Source: Negativibacillus massiliensis
GTDB lineage: Bacteria > Bacillota > Clostridia > Oscillospirales > Ruminococcaceae
Length of the DNA: 64,000 nt
Direction: 5' to 3'
NCBI RefSeq assembly: GCF_900148495.1
Contig: NZ_FTRU01000008.1
Coordinates: 682,001-746,000, forward strand
Of this stretch, positions 61,000 to 64,000 are shown piece after piece. The translations under genes and the position numbers were made by a program. Below the pieces are notes generated by a model. That model was given only the letters and a program-made list of their open reading frames with translations, did no database searches and was not told the origin of the DNA. Positions within the stretch are counted from its first letter, which is position 1, and each line of letters opens with the position of its first letter.

Positions 61000-63240
61000 A
61001 TGGTAAACGAAAAAGTGGAGCAGACCGCAGAAAAAAAGACCAAAGCAACAGCGGTCAAAGCTTCCTCTAAAAAGGATACAACGAAGAAAACTGCTGCAAA
61101 GAAAACAACAACAGCAGCGAAAAAGACAACAACCAAAAAGAAAGCAGCAACAACCAAGAAAGCTGCTGCACCAAAACTGGTTATTGTGGAGTCCCCGGCC
61201 AAGGCAAAGACCATCCAGAAATATCTGGGCAAGGGATATGAGGTTATGGCATCGATGGGACACATCCGTGACCTGCCAAAATCCAGATTGGGTGTTGACA
61301 TCGAAAACGGATTTAAGCCGGAATACATTGATATCCGCGGCAAGGGTGAGCTGAGAAATGAGCTCAAGAAAAAGGCGAAAAAATCAAGTTTTGTCTATCT
61401 CGCAACTGACCCTGACCGCGAGGGTGAAGCAATCTCCTGGCATCTTTCCAACATGCTGGGTCTGGACAATAATCAGGAAAACCGCGTGACCTTCAATGAG
61501 ATCACCAAAAGCGGTGTCAAAAACGGAATGGCTGCACCACGCCACATCGATGTTAATTTAGTTAACGCGCAGCAGACCCGCCGTGTGCTCGACCGTCTGG
61601 TAGGCTATAAGCTCAGTCCTTTCCTGTGGAAAACAGTAAAACCGGGACTTTCCGCAGGTCGTGTACAGTCGGTTGTCGTAAAATTGATTGTAGACCGTGA
61701 GCGGGAAATCCAGGCATTTAAGCAGGAAGAGTACTGGACCATCGACGCAAAACTTTCCACCAGCCGCTCCAAAAAGCAGTTCCCTGCAAAACTGACCTCT
61801 TATCAGGGAGAAAAAGTGGAAATTCCAAACGAGGAAAAAGCACAGCAGATCCTTTCTGAACTGGAAAACAAGGACTTTGTTATCTCCGAAATCAAAAAAG
61901 GCGTGAAGAAAAAGGTTCCTGCTCCGCCGTTTATTACATCTACCTTGCAGCAGGAAGCTTCCCGCCGCTTGGGATTCCAGGCAAAACGCACCATGAAGGC
62001 AGCACAGGAACTGTATGAAGGTATCGATCTGCCAAAACTGGGTGCTGTGGGTTTGATTACCTACATGAGAACCGACTCGCTCCGTATCTCGGAAGAAGCA
62101 GTTCAGGGAGCAAGAGAATATATTACCGGAAAATACGGTGCAGAATATCTGCCGGAGAGCCCTCGTGTTTATAAGAAAAAAGGAAATACTCAGGACGCGC
62201 ACGAAGCAATCCGTCCAACCATGCCTTCGATGACACCAGAGCAGGTGAAGGAATCGCTGACACTGGATCAGTATAAACTGTACAAACTGGTTTGGGAACG
62301 CTTTACCGCAAGCCAGATGGCGGATGCTCTGCTGGATACCGTATCCGCAACCATCGACTGCGGCGACTATTCCTTTAAATCCTCCGGCTATTCGGTTCGT
62401 TTTGACGGATTTACCGTATTATACGAAGAATCCAAAGATATTCCAGAAGAAAAAAGCCCAGCTCTGCCGGAACTTTTGCAGGGTGAAACTTTAAACCTCA
62501 ACGATCTGGAGAAAAATCAGCATTTCACCCAGCCTCCGGCACGCTATACCGAGGCTTCGATTATCAAGGCACTGGAAGAAAACGGTATCGGCCGTCCAAG
62601 TACCTATGCACCGACCATCACAACGGTTATTCAGCGCGGCTATGTGGAGCGCGAATCCAAGAGCCTGGTTCCGACCCAGTTAGGAGAGGTGACTACCAAG
62701 CTGATGGAAGAAGAGTTCAGCTCGATTGTAAACGTGGACTTTACCGCAGAGATGGAGACCAATCTGGATAAGGTGGAGGAAGGAACTGCAGACTGGGTAC
62801 AGACCCTCTCCACCTTCTACACCGAGTTTGAAAAGAACCTCACCGAAGCAGAGAAGAAGATGGAAGGCATGAAGCTGGAAGTTCCGGACGAAGTGACCGA
62901 TGTCATCTGCGAAAACTGCGGCAGAAACATGGTCATCAAGATGGGACGCTTTGGAAAGTTCCTTGCCTGCCCGGGATATCCGGAATGTAAGAACACCAAA
63001 AAAATCGTCCAGGAAACACCGGGAAGCTGTCCGATATGTGGCGGAAAGATTCACGCGAAAAAGTCCAAGAAGGGTAAAACCTATTTTGGATGTGAACACA
63101 ATCCACAGTGCCCGTTCATGACCTGGGACAAACCGGTAGCGGAGAAATGCCCGAACTGCGGTTCGACCCTCTTCCAGAAGGCCGGCAGAGGCGGAAAGCT
63201 GCACTGCTTAAAGGAAGGCTGCGGCTACGAAAAGGAGTAA
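61000..63240 (+). CDS. topA: DNA topoisomerase I with an N-terminal basic tail
   Basis: 746 residues. The first 57 residues are a Lys/Ala/Thr tail (KKTAAKKTTTAAKKTTTKKK) before the TOPRIM domain begins at KLVIVESPAKAKTIQ. DPDREGEAISWH gives the metal-binding acidic residues. The catalytic Tyr is Y355 in TYMRTDS. Four-Cys zinc modules end the protein: CENC...CPGYPEC, CPIC...CEHNPQC, CPNC...CLKEGC. It relaxes negative supercoils. Basic tails are usually on the C-terminus, so the N-terminal one is notable. AGTGGAGGTTTGA precedes the ATG. Confidence 0.96.
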   Translation: MVNEKVEQTAEKKTKATAVKASSKKDTTKKTAAKKTTTAAKKTTTKKKAATTKKAAAPKLVIVESPAKAKTIQKYLGKGYEVMASMGHIRDLPKSRLGVDIENGFKPEYIDIRGKGELRNELKKKAKKSSFVYLATDPDREGEAISWHLSNMLGLDNNQENRVTFNEITKSGVKNGMAAPRHIDVNLVNAQQTRRVLDRLVGYKLSPFLWKTVKPGLSAGRVQSVVVKLIVDREREIQAFKQEEYWTIDAKLSTSRSKKQFPAKLTSYQGEKVEIPNEEKAQQILSELENKDFVISEIKKGVKKKVPAPPFITSTLQQEASRRLGFQAKRTMKAAQELYEGIDLPKLGAVGLITYMRTDSLRISEEAVQGAREYITGKYGAEYLPESPRVYKKKGNTQDAHEAIRPTMPSMTPEQVKESLTLDQYKLYKLVWERFTASQMADALLDTVSATIDCGDYSFKSSGYSVRFDGFTVLYEESKDIPEEKSPALPELLQGETLNLNDLEKNQHFTQPPARYTEASIIKALEENGIGRPSTYAPTITTVIQRGYVERESKSLVPTQLGEVTTKLMEEEFSSIVNVDFTAEMETNLDKVEEGTADWVQTLSTFYTEFEKNLTEAEKKMEGMKLEVPDEVTDVICENCGRNMVIKMGRFGKFLACPGYPECKNTKKIVQETPGSCPICGGKIHAKKSKKGKTYFGCEHNPQCPFMTWDKPVAEKCPNCGSTLFQKAGRGGKLHCLKEGCGYEKE

Positions 63241-63249
63241 AGACCCCTT

Positions 63250-64000
63250 ATGACACAACAGAACACCAACACACCGGTTTCGGTTATCGGAGCCGGACTG
63301 GCAGGCTGTGAGGCGGCTTGGACACTGGCAAATGCCGGTGTCCCGGTAAAGCTTTATGAGATGAAGCCGCACTGCTACAGCCCTGCACATAAATATCAGG
63401 GATTTGCAGAGCTGATCTGCTCCAACTCCCTCAAGGCTGCCCGCATCGGTTCTGCGGCAGGAATGCTCAAGGAAGAGATGCGTATTTTAGGCTCCATCAC
63501 GATGGAAGCAGCGGCACACACCGATGTTTCCGCTGGCGGGGCTTTGGCAGTGGACCGAGAAAAATTTTCCGATTACATCACCGAAAAAATCAACGCCCAT
63601 CCGCTCATCACCGTAATTCATGAACGGGTGGATGAGATTCCGCAGGGAAAGGTGATTATCGCAAGTGGACCGTTGACCGAGTCCCACCTTGCGCAGAGCA
63701 TCGCGAAATTATGCGGTGAGGAATATCTTTCCTTCTTTGATGCGGCAGCACCGATTGTGACCTTTGAGTCGCTCGATCAGGACAAAGTATTCTTTGCTGC
63801 TCGCTATGGCAGGGGCGAAGACGACTATATCAACTGCCCGATGGACAAAGAACAGTATGAGCTGTTTTACAATGAACTGATCAATGCCCAGTCGGCAGAT
63901 CTTCACGAATTTGAGAAACAGGAATTTAAGGTATATGAAGGCTGCATGCCGGTAGAGGTAATGGCAAAGCGCGGAGCAGATACCCTGCGTTATGGGCCGC
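63250..64000 (+). CDS. trmFO: Methylenetetrahydrofolate-tRNA-(uracil-5-)-methyltransferase TrmFO (3' end outside window)
   Basis: An open frame of 250 codons runs off the window. It starts MTQQNTNTPVSVIGAGLAGCEAAW, an FAD-binding GxGxxG motif. YEMKPHCYSPAH and ELICSNSLKA follow, the TrmFO signature. It makes m5U54 in tRNA using methylene-THF and FADH2. It follows topA by 9 bp, the classical order in Firmicutes. Confidence 0.95.
   Translation, partial: MTQQNTNTPVSVIGAGLAGCEAAWTLANAGVPVKLYEMKPHCYSPAHKYQGFAELICSNSLKAARIGSAAGMLKEEMRILGSITMEAAAHTDVSAGGALAVDREKFSDYITEKINAHPLITVIHERVDEIPQGKVIIASGPLTESHLAQSIAKLCGEEYLSFFDAAAPIVTFESLDQDKVFFAARYGRGEDDYINCPMDKEQYELFYNELINAQSADLHEFEKQEFKVYEGCMPVEVMAKRGADTLRYGP

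Overview
The window looks like a chromosomal segment of an anaerobic, spore-forming Clostridia-class Firmicute of moderate GC. The evidence is hprK/rapZ/whiA, addAB rather than recBCD, SpoIIM and YunB sporulation proteins, a class I hybrid-cluster protein, RnpM/YlxQ, and strong AGGAGG ribosome sites with frequent GTG/TTG starts. A gut Oscillospirales member (Butyricicoccus/Agathobaculum-like) is my guess only; no marker gene here fixes the taxon.

Layout. 1-1.5 kb: end of a MATE transporter and two minus-strand flavodoxin-fold genes. 1.6-12.1 kb: a long plus-strand run of central genes (hprK, PHP hydrolase, murB, rapZ, GNAT, whiA, dnaE, then pfkA and a CYTH protein behind their own promoter and structured leader). 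12.3-17.5 kb: single genes and short operons (FNT channel, Gate-domain membrane protein, spoIIM-like, yedF, DUF4358 lipoprotein, GNAT plus a DUF6809-like protein). 17.4-19.3 kb is the most accessory-looking part: a promoter with paired operators, a dense hairpin repeat, and an AT-rich SAM methyltransferase behind a leader peptide and an intrinsic terminator (transcription attenuation). 19.3-27.8 kb: DUF1576 permease pair, yunB, a second DUF4358 lipoprotein, a K+/H+ antiporter, an ABC-F ATPase, a sugar O-acetyltransferase, tRNA-Thr(CGU) and an MgtC-like protein.

28.1-41.2 kb is the translation/RNA operon rimP-nusA-rnpM-ylxQ-infB-rbfA-nrnA-truB-ribF-rpsO-pnp. It is interrupted after infB and again after ribF by two related ~600-bp non-coding elements built from many hairpins and sharing a 55-bp core that differs at one base. 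41.4-49.9 kb: SGNH hydrolase, a cupin-hcp pair with a palindrome placed like a CRP/FNR-type activator site, sbcCD, and an O-antigen-ligase-like membrane protein. 50.0-64.0 kb: addB-addA, infC-rpmI-rplT with an attenuator leader and an ATT start codon, an SpoU-family rRNA methyltransferase, dprA, topA and the start of trmFO.

Most of the window is housekeeping. The novel material is mainly regulatory or non-coding: the attenuator-controlled methyltransferase, the mirrored hairpin elements inside a core operon, the operator pair at 17.4 kb, and the structured pfkA leader. No rRNA, CRISPR array, integrase or transposase was seen.
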